The notes: generated by a model from the sequence alone, not told the origin. A stretch of DNA of 43,832 bases from Sphaerobacter sp. (GCA_029961075.1 JASBVL010000053.1:1-43832); one strand, 5' to 3'; shown: positions 1 to 8,172, numbered from the stretch's first letter. Numbers and translations: made by a program.

Positions 1-43
1 CCAGCCCCCTCTCCCACAGAGGGGAGGAGAACGGAATACGCAA
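1..43. repeat. Left half of an intergenic palindrome/heptad repeat
   Basis: Holds a CCCCTCTCCC..GGGGAGG palindrome followed by ggaatacgcaa, the same order seen at 20083-20155. The insertion sequence at 44-1070 separates it from its other half, which resumes at 1071. Confidence 0.7.
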
Positions 44-1070
44 GAGGGCCTTGTGCTAGTTCCATGGCGGGGCCTTGACAGACGAAACCTCCTCGACGTA
101 CAGGGAAGGGGTTGAACCGTGCCTGCGCGTCAAGGAGGGTGCCCCGATGATACGCGACTTCGCCGACTTCTGCACCTGGATGTACGTCGTCGTCGACGAG
201 CTCTGCCAGCAGTTGCCGCCCTGCTGCAAGCCCAGCCAGGGCCCCCGGCCGGCCTGCAGCGACAGCGAGCTGCTGACCATGATCCTGGTCGGCGAGTGCT
301 GCGGCTGGCACGCCGAGACGGTCCTGGTCCAGCAGTGACGCCAGCAGCGCGCGCTCTTCCCCCACGTCCCCGAGCGCAGCCGCTTCCACCGCCGGCGGCG
401 CCAGCTGCTGGGGGCGCTGACCGCCCTGCGCCAGGCGGTGCTGGCCCGGCTCGACCTGGCCCGCGATCGCCAGTGCGCCATCGACAGCCTGCCGCTGCTC
501 CAGTTCCACCTGGTGCCGGGGGCCGCCAGCCGGGCCGACTGGCAGGCGGCCGGCGCAGCCGTCGGCTTCGTGCGCGCCAAGCGACAGTACGTCTTCGGCT
601 ACAAGCTGCACCCGCTGGTGACCCGCAACGGGGTGATCCGCGAGGTGGTGCTGACCCCGGCCAACGTGCCCGACTTGGTGGCGGGGGCCGAGCTGCTGGA
701 GGGGCAGCACGGCCTGGTGGTCGTGGGGGACAAGGCCTACGTCAGCGCCCCGCTGGCCGCCGCGCTGCAGGCCGAGCGGGGCGTGACGCTCCTGGCGCTG
801 ACCCGGGCCAACCAGCGGACGCCGCTGCCGGAGCCGCTGCGCCGGCAGGTGATCCGCTGGCGCCAGATCGTCGAGACGGTCCACGAGCAGCTGCGCGACC
901 AGTTCGGCCTGCCAGCGCATCGCGCCCGCAGCTTCTGGGGGTTGTGCACCCGGCTGCTGAGCAAGCTGACTTCGCATACGCTCTGCATCCATCTCAATCG
1001 CGTGCTCGGGAACGCCGCTCCCCTGCAGATCAAGGCGCTGGCTTTCCCGAGCAACTAGCACAAGGCCCTC
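44..1070 (+). mobile_element. IS982-family insertion sequence, about 1.03 kb
   Basis: The ends form near-perfect terminal inverted repeats: 44-63 reads gagggccttgtgctagttcc and the complement of 1051-1070 reads gagggccttgtgctagttgc, 19 of 20 identical. A single transposase reading frame fills the interior. The length fits the IS982 family. No exact target duplication is visible; the flanks are the degenerate heptad repeat (atacgcaa on the left, atgcgtat on the right), which would hide a short one. Family assignment rests on the transposase motifs. Confidence 0.8.
147..1058 (+). pseudogene. IS982-family transposase with in-frame TGA
   Basis: DDE transposase. The ATG at 147 follows a good ribosome-binding site (AAGGAGGG). 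About 303 codons can be read if the TGA at 336-338 (codon 64) is ignored; sequence before and after it is in one frame, so this is a nonsense change and not a frameshift. The catalytic triad is present downstream: D in CAIDSLPL, D in VVGDKAY and E in RQIVETVHEQL. FGYKLHPLV and the C-terminal RARSFWGLCTRLL stretch are typical of IS982. The element is therefore probably inactive on its own, though its ends could still be moved in trans. The residue after the TGA is not part of a redox motif, so selenocysteine is not a good explanation. Confidence 0.8.
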
Positions 1071-1205
1071 ATGCGTATTGCGTACTCCGTGGTTCGTATC
1101 TTCTCCCCTCTCCCACGAGGGAAGCGGGGCCGGGGGTGAGGGGGTACGCACCACGGAACACGCACGACGTATAACGGGTGACGCGTGACGCATAACGGGT
1201 GAGGA
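1071..1205. repeat. Heptad arrays flanking a C-rich palindrome (right half)
   Basis: Begins atgcgtattgcgtactccgt, then a palindrome with GGGGCCGGGGGTGAGGGG (about 1104-1145), then heptads such as taacggg, tgacgcg and tgacgca to about 1205. It is the continuation of the repeat at 1-43 broken by the insertion sequence. Confidence 0.75.
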
Positions 1206-1297
1206 CTGACCCGCCCCGGCACGCAGCATGCCGGTACGACGGTCGATGCGGGCTGCCGTCCGCGGCAGCACCTGGCTTTGCCCGGCGTGGTGCGACG

Positions 1298-2941
1298 ATG
1301 ATTGCGCTCCTGCGCGACAACCCGCTGCTGCTCCTCTTCGTGGTCGCCGCCATCGGCTATCCGCTCGGCCGGATCAAGGTGGCCGGCGTCAGCCTCGGCG
1401 TGGCAGCGGTCCTGTTCGCCGGGCTGGCCGTCGGGGCGATCCACCCCGACCTCCAACTGCCCGAGATCATCTACATGCTCGGCCTCGTGCTCTTCGTCTA
1501 CACCATCGGCCTCAGCAGCGGCCGCGGTTTCTTCACCGCGCTCCGGCGCAGGGGCCCGCGCGACAACCTCCTGGCCCTGGGAGCCCTCCTGTTCGCCGCA
1601 GCCCTCACCACGCTCGCCTACCGGCTGCTCGGCCTCAGCGCGACCCACGCGGTCGGGGTGTTTGCCGGGAGCCTGACCAACACCCCGGCGCTGGCCGCCG
1701 TGCTCGACTACCTGCGGAGCAACCCGCCGGCCGGCCCGGTCGATCAGCTCCTCGCTGAGCCGGTCGTCGGCTACTCGGTCACCTACCCGATGGGCGTGGT
1801 CGGGGTGATCCTGGCCATCGTGCTCGTCCGCCGCCTCTGGCGCATTGACTACGCCGCCGAGGTGCAGGTCGCACCGGACCTCCCGCCCGCGGAGACCCGG
1901 TTGACGAACCGCACCATCCGCATCACGCACCCCGCGGCAACCGGCATCCCGGTCGCCGAGCTGGTCAAGCGCCACGGCTGGGACGTGGTGTTCGGTCGCC
2001 GCCGGCACGGAGCGGAGCTGGAGCTGGTCACGGCGGAGACGCGCTTCGCGCTCGGCGATCTCGTCACCGCGGTCGGCACGGCCGAGGAGTTGGACCAGGT
2101 CACCGCGACGCTGGGCGAGACGAGCGCTGAGGAGCTCGACATCGACCGCCGCGAGCTCGATTTCCGCCGCATCTTCGTCTCGAACCCGAAAGTCGTCGGC
2201 CACCGGCTGCGCGACCTCAACCTCCCCCAGCAGTTCGGCGCGGTGGTGACCCGGGTGCGCCGCGGCGACGTCGATTTCCTGCCGAGCGGCGACACCGTGC
2301 TGGAGCCCGGCGACCGCGTGCGCGTCGTCACCCACCGGGCGAACATGGAGGCCGTCAGCCGCTTCCTGGGCGACTCCTACCGCGCGCTGAGCGAGATCGA
2401 CATCCTCACCTTCGGGCTCGGCCTGGCGCTCGGGCTGCTGCTCGGTCTGGTGCCGATCCCGCTGCCGGGCGGGCTCAGCTTCACCCTCGGGCTCGCCGGG
2501 GGGCCGCTGATCGTCGCCCTGGTACTGGGCACGCTGGAGCGCACGGGGCCCCTCGTCTGGGCACTGCCGTACTCCGCGAACCTGACCATTCGCCAGATCG
2601 GGCTCATCCTTTTCCTGGCCGGCGTCGGGACGCGGTCCGGACACCCCTTCGCCACCACGATCACCGAGCGGAGCGGCCTCCTGCTCTTCGCCGCCGGCAC
2701 CGTCATCACCACCGCCACCGCGCTCCTCGTGCTCTGGGTCGGGCACCGGCTGCTGCGGATCCCGATGGCGGTGCTGATCGGGATGCTGGCCGGCATCCAG
2801 ACGCAGGCGGCCGTGCTCGGCTTCGCACTGGAGCAGACCGGCAACGAGCTCCCGAACTACGGCTACGCCGCGGTGTACCCCGTCGCGACCGTCGCCAAGA
2901 TCGTCCTCGCCCAGGTGCTGCTGATCCTGTTCTTGCGCTGA
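1298..2941 (+). CDS. AspT/YidE-type antiporter with two RCK_C domains
   Basis: Inner-membrane transporter of the aspartate:alanine exchanger family (547 aa, normal length). It has the family's two-half layout: about six membrane segments in residues 1-170, two soluble TrkA-C-like domains at about 205-370 (ending in VLEPGDRVRVVTH), and a second membrane half at about 395-547. The duplicated signature appears as GVFAGSLTNTPALAAVL in the first half and GMLAGIQTQAAVLGF in the second. The TrkA-C domains suggest control by a ligand. The substrate cannot be read from sequence; dicarboxylates or amino acids are typical. The ATG at 1298 starts MIALLRDNP directly before the first membrane segment, although only a weak ribosome-binding site precedes it. 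It stands alone between repeat regions. Confidence 0.85.
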   Translation: MIALLRDNPLLLLFVVAAIGYPLGRIKVAGVSLGVAAVLFAGLAVGAIHPDLQLPEIIYMLGLVLFVYTIGLSSGRGFFTALRRRGPRDNLLALGALLFAAALTTLAYRLLGLSATHAVGVFAGSLTNTPALAAVLDYLRSNPPAGPVDQLLAEPVVGYSVTYPMGVVGVILAIVLVRRLWRIDYAAEVQVAPDLPPAETRLTNRTIRITHPAATGIPVAELVKRHGWDVVFGRRRHGAELELVTAETRFALGDLVTAVGTAEELDQVTATLGETSAEELDIDRRELDFRRIFVSNPKVVGHRLRDLNLPQQFGAVVTRVRRGDVDFLPSGDTVLEPGDRVRVVTHRANMEAVSRFLGDSYRALSEIDILTFGLGLALGLLLGLVPIPLPGGLSFTLGLAGGPLIVALVLGTLERTGPLVWALPYSANLTIRQIGLILFLAGVGTRSGHPFATTITERSGLLLFAAGTVITTATALLVLWVGHRLLRIPMAVLIGMLAGIQTQAAVLGFALEQTGNELPNYGYAAVYPVATVAKIVLAQVLLILFLR

Positions 2942-2945
2942 GGCC

Positions 2946-3135
2946 TATTGCGTATTGCGTATGGCGTATGGCGTAGTCGAGGCAGGGGCATGGGCGGTGA
3001 ACTCATGACGCATGACGCATAGCGGACGACACAGCCCCCGACACGGAGTACGCAGTACGCACTACGCAACACGCACTACGCACTACCCTTAACGGTTGAC
3101 GCATGACGCATGAAGGGTGACGGGTGACGCCCCGC
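2946..3135. repeat. Heptad repeat arrays without a full palindrome
   Basis: Three 7-bp-period runs: GTATTGC/GTATGGC units at 2946-2975, TGACGCA units near 3004-3022, and TACGCAN units (tacgcag, tacgcac, tacgcaa, cacgcac) at about 3056-3085, followed by tgacgca/tgacggg units to 3135. The units are imperfect but the period holds. The C-rich palindrome seen in sister copies is absent. No gene is visible in this 195-bp gap. Confidence 0.75.
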
Positions 3136-3136
3136 C

Positions 3137-4120
3137 TCACCCCCCCGGCAGCGGCTCCTCGTAGACCTCACGCTTCAGCACGCAGAGGAAGGGGAGGTTG
3201 CGGTAGCGCTCGCGGTAGTCGAGCCCGTAGCCGACCACGAACTCGTTCGGGATGGTGAAGCCCACGTAGTCGACCGGCACCGGCACCAGCCGCCGCTCGG
3301 CCTTGTCGAGCAGCGTGCAAACCTTCACGCTGGCCGGCTCGCGCTCCCGGAGGGTCTGGAGCACGAAGGCCAGCGACACGCCGGTGTTCACCACATCCTC
3401 GACCAGCAGCACGTGCCGCCCCCGGATGTCCAGGTCGAGATCCTTCGTGATGTGCACCCCTTCGCCGGCGTGCGACAGTTGGAGGTAGTCGATCGCCAGC
3501 GGCCGGGTGATCGCCCGGGCCAGATCCGCCAGGAAGAAGGTGATCCCCTTGAGCACCCCGACCAGTACGATCGACTTCCCCGCGTAGTCGGCCGAGATCT
3601 GCCGGCCCAGCGCCGCCACCCGCTCCTGGATCTCCGCCGCGCTCAGCAGCACCCGCTCGATCTGGTCGGGGCGCAGCGAGGTGATGTCGACCGAGCCGTA
3701 GCCGAAGCGCGAGAGCAGCTCGTGGTAGTCCTTGCGGTAGAGCAGCACGATGTTGATGTTGGGGTAGAGCTGCCGCAGCCGCCGGACCTTGCGGTTCTTC
3801 CGCGTGACCAGGCTCTGCCGCATCGTCGTCAACTCGACGTAAAGATCCTGCTCCGGCAGATAGAAGTCGGGCCGGAACATCTCGGCCACCCGCCCGGCGC
3901 GCCAGCGCAGCGGGAAGGCCCTCGGCTCGTATTCCCAGCGGATGCGATAGAAGTCGAGGAACGCGGCGAACTCGGCCTCGGCGGGGTGGGCGAAGGCGGG
4001 ACGACGCCGCGCATCGAGGACTTCGGGGACCTCACCCGCGGCGGGGGAGTTGGCGGGACGCGCCTCCGGTGCGTCGTCACGGGACGCGGCGTCCGGGGCG
4101 GCCTCGTGCGGTCCTGCCAT
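3137..4120 (-). CDS. PD-(D/E)XK-like domain fused to a divergent hypoxanthine phosphoribosyltransferase
   Basis: About 327 aa, against about 180 for a normal Hpt. After a low-complexity N-terminus of about 45 residues comes a small restriction-endonuclease-like segment (about 48-135) with a glutamate in AEAEF, RPDFYLP and YVELTT; the lysine expected two residues after the acidic residue is threonine. Residues about 155-325 match Hpt closely: LVGVLKG, LDLDIRGRHVLLVED, TLLDKAERR and NEFVVGYGLDYRERYR. Two Hpt active-site features are altered: the general-base aspartate of VEDxxDTG is asparagine (VEDVVNTG), and the mobile loop with the SSYGSG motif is about six residues short. Purine salvage is therefore uncertain. 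A GTG-ATG pair marks the start; ATG at 4120 is preferred. It lies 27 bp downstream of the [2Fe-2S] protein gene and is probably cotranscribed. Confidence 0.75.
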   Translation of the reverse strand: MAGPHEAAPDAASRDDAPEARPANSPAAGEVPEVLDARRRPAFAHPAEAEFAAFLDFYRIRWEYEPRAFPLRWRAGRVAEMFRPDFYLPEQDLYVELTTMRQSLVTRKNRKVRRLRQLYPNINIVLLYRKDYHELLSRFGYGSVDITSLRPDQIERVLLSAAEIQERVAALGRQISADYAGKSIVLVGVLKGITFFLADLARAITRPLAIDYLQLSHAGEGVHITKDLDLDIRGRHVLLVEDVVNTGVSLAFVLQTLREREPASVKVCTLLDKAERRLVPVPVDYVGFTIPNEFVVGYGLDYRERYRNLPFLCVLKREVYEEPLPGG

Positions 4121-4147
4121 CACACCTGCTTCCTCGCCCCGTCCCGG

Positions 4148-4687
4148 TCAGGCGCCGGCTGCCTCCTCGGACGGGCTCGCGGCGATCCCATAGCGGTTGA
4201 GCGCTTTGCTGGTGACGGTGATGACCGGCCGGCCGTCGATCTCCTTGCGCGCGATGAACCCGCGCCGCGCCTGCTCGTTCACCCAGGCCTCATCCCAGCC
4301 GCGCGCCTGGGCCAGGGCCAGGAATGCCTCCGGCGAGATCGGCGCCGCGCGCACCGCCGCCTCGTACAGCTCGCGCCGCGCCTGCTCCGCGCCGTCCCGC
4401 GGATACAGCCGCAGCCGCTCCACCGGCGTTCCACCCGGGCGGAGCGACTCGACGAGCTCCGGGATGTCCTTCGCCTGGACGCTGTGGTAGATGATGCCGT
4501 CGGGGTAGACGACGATGTTGGGGCCGATGTCGCACAGATCGATCGAGTCGCAGGTATTGGCCATCACGTCAACATCGAGCCCCTTGCGCTTCAGCTCGAT
4601 CCGCAGGCGGCCGGCGACGGCCTGCGCGCCCTTCTGGTTGCAGTGCTGCGCGGTACAGATCAGGACATGCTTGCGAGTCCAGTACAC
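4148..4687 (-). CDS. Thioredoxin-like [2Fe-2S] ferredoxin domain protein
   Basis: 179 aa. Residues about 5-85 form a thioredoxin-fold [2Fe-2S] domain of the NuoE-C/clostridial ferredoxin kind. The cysteine pattern is CTAQHC near the N-terminus and TCDSIDLC about 45 residues later, followed by GPNIVVYPDG and a helix. The C-terminal 90 residues are helical, have no recognised motif, and may be a partner-binding or prosthetic-group-free extension. A GTG at 4687 is preceded by GGGAGG at good spacing and begins VYWTRKHVLIC; an upstream ATG would add 17 unlikely residues. The electron donor and acceptor are unknown. The gene leads a short minus-strand unit with the phosphoribosyltransferase fusion. 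Confidence 0.75.
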   Translation of the reverse strand: MYWTRKHVLICTAQHCNQKGAQAVAGRLRIELKRKGLDVDVMANTCDSIDLCDIGPNIVVYPDGIIYHSVQAKDIPELVESLRPGGTPVERLRLYPRDGAEQARRELYEAAVRAAPISPEAFLALAQARGWDEAWVNEQARRGFIARKEIDGRPVITVTSKALNRYGIAASPSEEAAGA

Positions 4688-4783
4688 GGACGTGGTCCCT
4701 CCCGACTCGGGTCGACACGGGGCCGGGCTCCAACCCACGCCAGCTCAAGTCTACCACCCGCCTCCTGCGGCCGCGGCCGACGC

Positions 4784-4890
4784 CGTTCCCCGGTAGGGGC
4801 GGGCCTCGTGTCGCACGGAGCCGCCCGGAGTGGACGCCCGACACCCGCCCGCCAGGGACGCGTGGAGCGCCGGCCTCGCACGGAGCCTCG
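4784..4890. repeat. GC-rich intergenic repeat, GGTAGGGGCGGGCC / GGAGCGCCGGC class
   Basis: Contains ggtaggggcgggcc (near 4791), shared with 28549, and cgtggagcgccggc followed by tcgcacgga (near 4860-4885), shared with 22048-22075. Internal inverted segments suggest a folded element. No coding sequence is supported in 4740-5206. Confidence 0.6.
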
Positions 4891-4994
4891 CTGGCCCCCG
4901 TCCGGCGCGTGGGTCGGCGGATGCGGCGCAGGCGGTGGGGGTGGCCCGGGGCTGAATGGACATTGACGAAAGAATCCGGCACACCCGGCGATCC

Positions 4995-5172
4995 GTGCTC
5001 AGCCCGCTTCAGCGGGCTTTTCGTTGTCAGCCCGGGGGTTATGGCCTTTGACGAATTAGTCGGGCGTACCCGCGCGCTCAGCCGGCTTCAGCCGGCTTTC
5101 GTTGTCAGCCCGGGGCTTGCAGCCCCGGGTCCCGACCGGGCGCGGTTACCAGACTATTTCGTCAAACTCCAT
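4995..5172. repeat. MITE-like inverted-repeat element with tandem palindromes
   Basis: Two direct copies of a module, CTCAGCCSGCTTCAGCSGGCT then TTCGTTGTCAGCCCGGGG, lie near 4999-5037 and 5077-5117. The second copy is bracketed by an inverted repeat: 5047-5061 (tttgacgaattagtc) and the complement of 5152-5166 (tttgacgaaatagtc) agree at 14 of 15 positions. The bracketed unit is about 120 bp and non-coding, so it could be a miniature mobile element. No target duplication was identified. Confidence 0.6.
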
Positions 5173-5206
5173 GGGCCCGGGGCAGAGGCCGCCGCGGCAA
5201 TGTGCA

Positions 5207-5521
5207 TCACCCGTAGCGATACTGGATGCCGAAGCCGCCCCGGGGGTAGGTCCACTCGATGTTGTCGAACTCGTTGCAGACGATCCGGCAGGTGCCGCAC
5301 TCGACGCACCCTTCGTAGGAGAACAGCACCCGCCCGTCCGGCTGCGGCGTGTAGCAGGCGGCCGGACAGCAGTTGATGCACTGCTGGCGCTCGCACTGCA
5401 AGCAGACATCCGGATCGATGATGCGGATGTGCGCGCGGGTCGGGTCGACGTTGTAGGTATCGATGGCGAGCTTGCGCTCCAGCCCCGCTCGATCCTTGAT
5501 CCCGTCGCGAACCACCACCAT
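5207..5521 (-). CDS. FixX-type ferredoxin-like protein
   Basis: 104 aa. Ferredoxin-like subunit normally working with FixABC electron-transferring flavoprotein and its quinone oxidoreductase. The cysteine-rich core reads CLQCERQQCINCCPAACY and then GCVECGTCRIVC; the C-terminus NIEWTYPRGGFGIQYRYG is highly characteristic of FixX. The ATG at 5521 follows GGGAG at good spacing; longer in-frame starts lack a ribosome-binding site. No fixA, fixB or fixC lies in the window, so the partner must be encoded elsewhere. The gene is flanked by repeats on both sides and appears monocistronic. Confidence 0.88.
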   Translation of the reverse strand: MVVVRDGIKDRAGLERKLAIDTYNVDPTRAHIRIIDPDVCLQCERQQCINCCPAACYTPQPDGRVLFSYEGCVECGTCRIVCNEFDNIEWTYPRGGFGIQYRYG

Positions 5522-5629
5522 GCGAGCATCTCCCGCAAGCCGCGAGCAACCAGGCTGGCTGCATCGCCTCGGCACGGACGACCACGACTCTACCCCTCGC
5601 GGCACCCGGCGTCAACCGGCGCAAGGCGT

Positions 5630-5856
5630 CGGGCGTCACTCGTCATGCGTCACCCGGCAGGCGTGGTGCGTGGTGCGTTTTCCACACTCCGTATTGCGTA
5701 GTGCGTATCTCTGCGTGTTTCGCGTTCCGTGGCATCTCCCCTCTCCCAACTTTGGGAGAGGGGCCGGGGTGAGGGGCACGCAATACGCAGCACGCAATAC
5801 GCACTACGCATCCCCCATCACGCACCACGCATGACGCGTGACGCATGACGCGCCAC
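5630..5856. repeat. Heptad arrays on both sides of a C-rich palindrome
   Basis: Heptads read GCGT-type on the left (cgtattgc, gtagtgcgta; 5630-5735) and TACGCAN/TGACGCN on the right (5777-5856), so the two arms are roughly complementary. The centre, 5738-5776, is cccctctccc, aact, ttgggagaggggcc, then ggggtgagggg. The whole 225-bp unit could fold as one long imperfect hairpin. It ends four bases before the stop codon of the next gene. Confidence 0.8.
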
Positions 5857-5859
5857 GCC

Positions 5860-6621
5860 CTACTCCGGCAGCCGCTCCCGGAAGTAGTCCGCCAGCATGT
5901 CGGCCAGCGATGCGATGTAGCGCTGGCCGCGCGCCGCGGCGGCCGGGCGGGCGTCGCCCAGGATGCCGTTCGCCGTCAACGCCGTCATGCCGCGCTCGAA
6001 GATCAGCCGCGCCGCGGCGTCGTCGAAGGTCCCGACGAAGCCCTCGGCCGCCTGGCTCATGTCGACCAGGTCCGGCCGGCTCGCCAGCACCATCGAGGTC
6101 TCGGCCTCGCCCGCGTGCGCGCCCGCCACCTGCGGCGTGATCCCGTCGACGGCCGCCGCCTCTTCCATCACCCGGAGGAACGCCATCAGGTCGGTGTAGG
6201 GGAGGAAGCGCGCCCCGCCGATCCGCCCGCCGGTCTCCTCCTCCAGCGCCCGCAGCGGCCCGAAGTTCCCCCCGTGGCTGGGGATCACGAGGACCGCCGT
6301 GAACCCATGCTGCGCCAGGCTCGCCACGTACTGCCGCACCACCGCCTGGAACGTCGGCACGTCGAGCGTGATCGTGCCCGGGAAGGCCATATGGTGGTCG
6401 GAGACGCCGAACGGGATCGTCGGGCCCACCAGCACGTTGTCGAGCCGCGCCGCCACCGCCTCCGCCAGCACCGTCCCCAGCAGGGTGTCGGTCTGAAACG
6501 GCAGGTGCGGGCCGTGCTGCTCCATCGACCCCGCCGCCGCCACCACCGTGCGCGTGCCGCGCTCCAGCGCCGCTCGCACGTCCGGCCAGTGCAGATCCGC
6601 CAGCCGCCTGATCTCCGCCAT
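5860..6621 (-). CDS. Creatininase-family amidohydrolase
   Basis: 253 aa, the usual length. Metal-dependent hydrolase of the creatininase/MftE/FAPy-deformylase group. Ligand motifs are all present: GSMEQHGPHLPFQTDT (Glu, His and Asp ligands), IPSHGGNFGPL (His) and AGAHAGEAETS (Glu). The substrate cannot be fixed from sequence; family members act on creatinine, a mycofactocin precursor peptide or riboflavin-pathway and formamido-pyrimidine compounds. No mycofactocin genes are near. The ATG at 6621 follows GGAGG; the upstream in-frame extension is GC-rich and poorly supported. Convergent repeats lie downstream, and the MFS gene starts divergently about 200 bp away. Confidence 0.85.
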   Translation of the reverse strand: MAEIRRLADLHWPDVRAALERGTRTVVAAAGSMEQHGPHLPFQTDTLLGTVLAEAVAARLDNVLVGPTIPFGVSDHHMAFPGTITLDVPTFQAVVRQYVASLAQHGFTAVLVIPSHGGNFGPLRALEEETGGRIGGARFLPYTDLMAFLRVMEEAAAVDGITPQVAGAHAGEAETSMVLASRPDLVDMSQAAEGFVGTFDDAAARLIFERGMTALTANGILGDARPAAAARGQRYIASLADMLADYFRERLPE

Positions 6622-6817
6622 CCCATGCCTCCGTTGGTCCCTGCTCACCGCACCCGGACGACCCGCGGGTGCGCCGCGCATTCTCGCACAGCCCGGCGCG
6701 CCCGGCACGGCCGCCAGACGCGCACCCCCTGGCCCGGCCGGGGGTTCCCGCGTAGACTGTCCGGCGTACCCACGCGCTCGACGGTCCCATCGGCACGCTC
6801 ATTCGGAAGGGAGTGTC

Positions 6818-8095
6818 ATGCCCCGACGGCTGGCCGGTCTCTGGCGTCACCCCGACTTCATCAAGCTGTGGGCGGGGGAGACGATCTCCCTGCTCGGCAC
6901 GCAGATCACCCTGCTGGCCCTCCCGCTGACGGCGGTCGTGCTGCTCGACGCGTCGCCGCAGGAGATGGGGATCCTGACCGCCGCCGAGACCGCGCCGTTC
7001 CTCCTGATCGGCCTGCTCGCCGGGGTCTGGATCGACCGCCGCCGCCGGCGGCCGATCATGATGGCGGCCAACGTCGGCCGCGCCCTGCTCCTGGGCCTGA
7101 TCCCGCTGCTCGACCTCCTCGGGATGCTCCACATGGCGCCCCTCGTCGCCATCGCCTTCGCGGTCGGTACCCTGACGGTCTTCTTCGATGTCGCCTACCA
7201 GGTCTACCTGCCCGCCCTGGTGTCGCGCGAGCACCTGGTCGAGGGCAACGCCAAGCTAGAGATCAGCCGCTCCGGCGCGCAGATCGTCGGGCCGGGGGTG
7301 GGCGGCTGGCTGGTCGGCCTGGTGACCGCGCCGATCGCCATCGCGGTCGATGCCCTCTCCTTCCTGGTCTCGACCGCCTTCCTCGGCGCGATCCGGCAGC
7401 CAGAGCCGGCCGTGGCCCGCCAGGGGCCCGCTCCCGGGCTGCGCCCGGAGATCGCCGAGGGGCTTCGCCTCGTGCTGGGCAACCCGATGCTGCGCGCCAT
7501 CGCCGGCTGCACCGCCACCGCCAACCTCTTCGGCAGCATCATGACCGCCATCTTCGTCCTCTACGCGACGCGCGACCTCGGCATCGGCGCCGGGCTGCTC
7601 GGGCTGATCTTCGCCGCCGGCAACGTCGGCTTCCTCCTCGGCGCGCTGCTGGCTGGCCAGGTCCCCCGCCGCATCGGCCTCGGACGCACCATCACGCTCG
7701 CGTCCCTGCTCGGCGGGCTGGGCACGCTGCTGGTACCCCTGGCGGGCGGGTCGCAGCCCATGGTGATCGCCATGCTCATCGCCGCTCAGTTCATCATCGG
7801 CCTGAGCAGCCCCCTCTACAACGTGAACCAGGTCAGCCTGCGGCAGACGATCACCCCCGACCGGCTCCAGGGGCGCATGAACGCCAGCATGCGCTTCATC
7901 GTCTGGGGCACCATGCCGCTCGGCTCCCTCCTGGGCGGGGCGCTGGGCGGGGCGCTCGGCCTGCGGCCGACGCTCCTCGTCGCCGCACTCGGGGGCACGC
8001 TCGCCTTCCTCTGGGTCTGGCACTCCCCGGTCCACACCCTGCAGACCCAGCCGCCCCCCGCCGAGCCGGCCGTGCCGCTCGCCGGGCGCGGCTGA
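6818..8095 (+). CDS. Major facilitator superfamily exporter (DHA3-like)
   Basis: 425 aa with about twelve hydrophobic segments. N-terminal FIKLWAGETISLLGTQIT and the cytoplasmic GVWIDRRRRRPIMM loop (motif A) are characteristic of the MFS_3/EntS/macrolide-efflux branch. NVNQVSLRQTITPDRLQGR-type sequence in the second half is also typical of this branch. It probably exports a small hydrophobic or amphipathic compound; the substrate is unknown. The ATG at 6818 follows GGAAGGGAG. The C-terminus is proline-rich and soluble. No regulator is adjacent. Confidence 0.82.
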   Translation: MPRRLAGLWRHPDFIKLWAGETISLLGTQITLLALPLTAVVLLDASPQEMGILTAAETAPFLLIGLLAGVWIDRRRRRPIMMAANVGRALLLGLIPLLDLLGMLHMAPLVAIAFAVGTLTVFFDVAYQVYLPALVSREHLVEGNAKLEISRSGAQIVGPGVGGWLVGLVTAPIAIAVDALSFLVSTAFLGAIRQPEPAVARQGPAPGLRPEIAEGLRLVLGNPMLRAIAGCTATANLFGSIMTAIFVLYATRDLGIGAGLLGLIFAAGNVGFLLGALLAGQVPRRIGLGRTITLASLLGGLGTLLVPLAGGSQPMVIAMLIAAQFIIGLSSPLYNVNQVSLRQTITPDRLQGRMNASMRFIVWGTMPLGSLLGGALGGALGLRPTLLVAALGGTLAFLWVWHSPVHTLQTQPPPAEPAVPLAGRG

Positions 8096-8172
8096 GCCGG
8101 GCCGCGCCCGCTCAGCCGCGCCCGCTCCTGCCCCGCGCCGTCCGCAGCCGGCGAATTTAGGGACCGCTAATC

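Noticed and set aside
336..338. In-frame TGA in the IS982 transposase read as selenocysteine
   Set aside because: It lies between glutamine- and arginine-rich residues, not in a Cys/redox motif, and transposases of this family do not use Sec. A nonsense mutation is simpler.
1055..2746. Long minus-strand open frame opposite the AspT-like gene
   Set aside because: It is low-complexity (Gly/Asp/Arg/Glu-rich) and antisense to a clear membrane protein; such frames are expected at 70% GC.
5845..8160. 771-codon plus-strand open frame over creatininase and MFS genes
   Set aside because: It is antisense to one real gene and out of frame with the other, with Arg/Pro/Ala-rich composition and no motifs.
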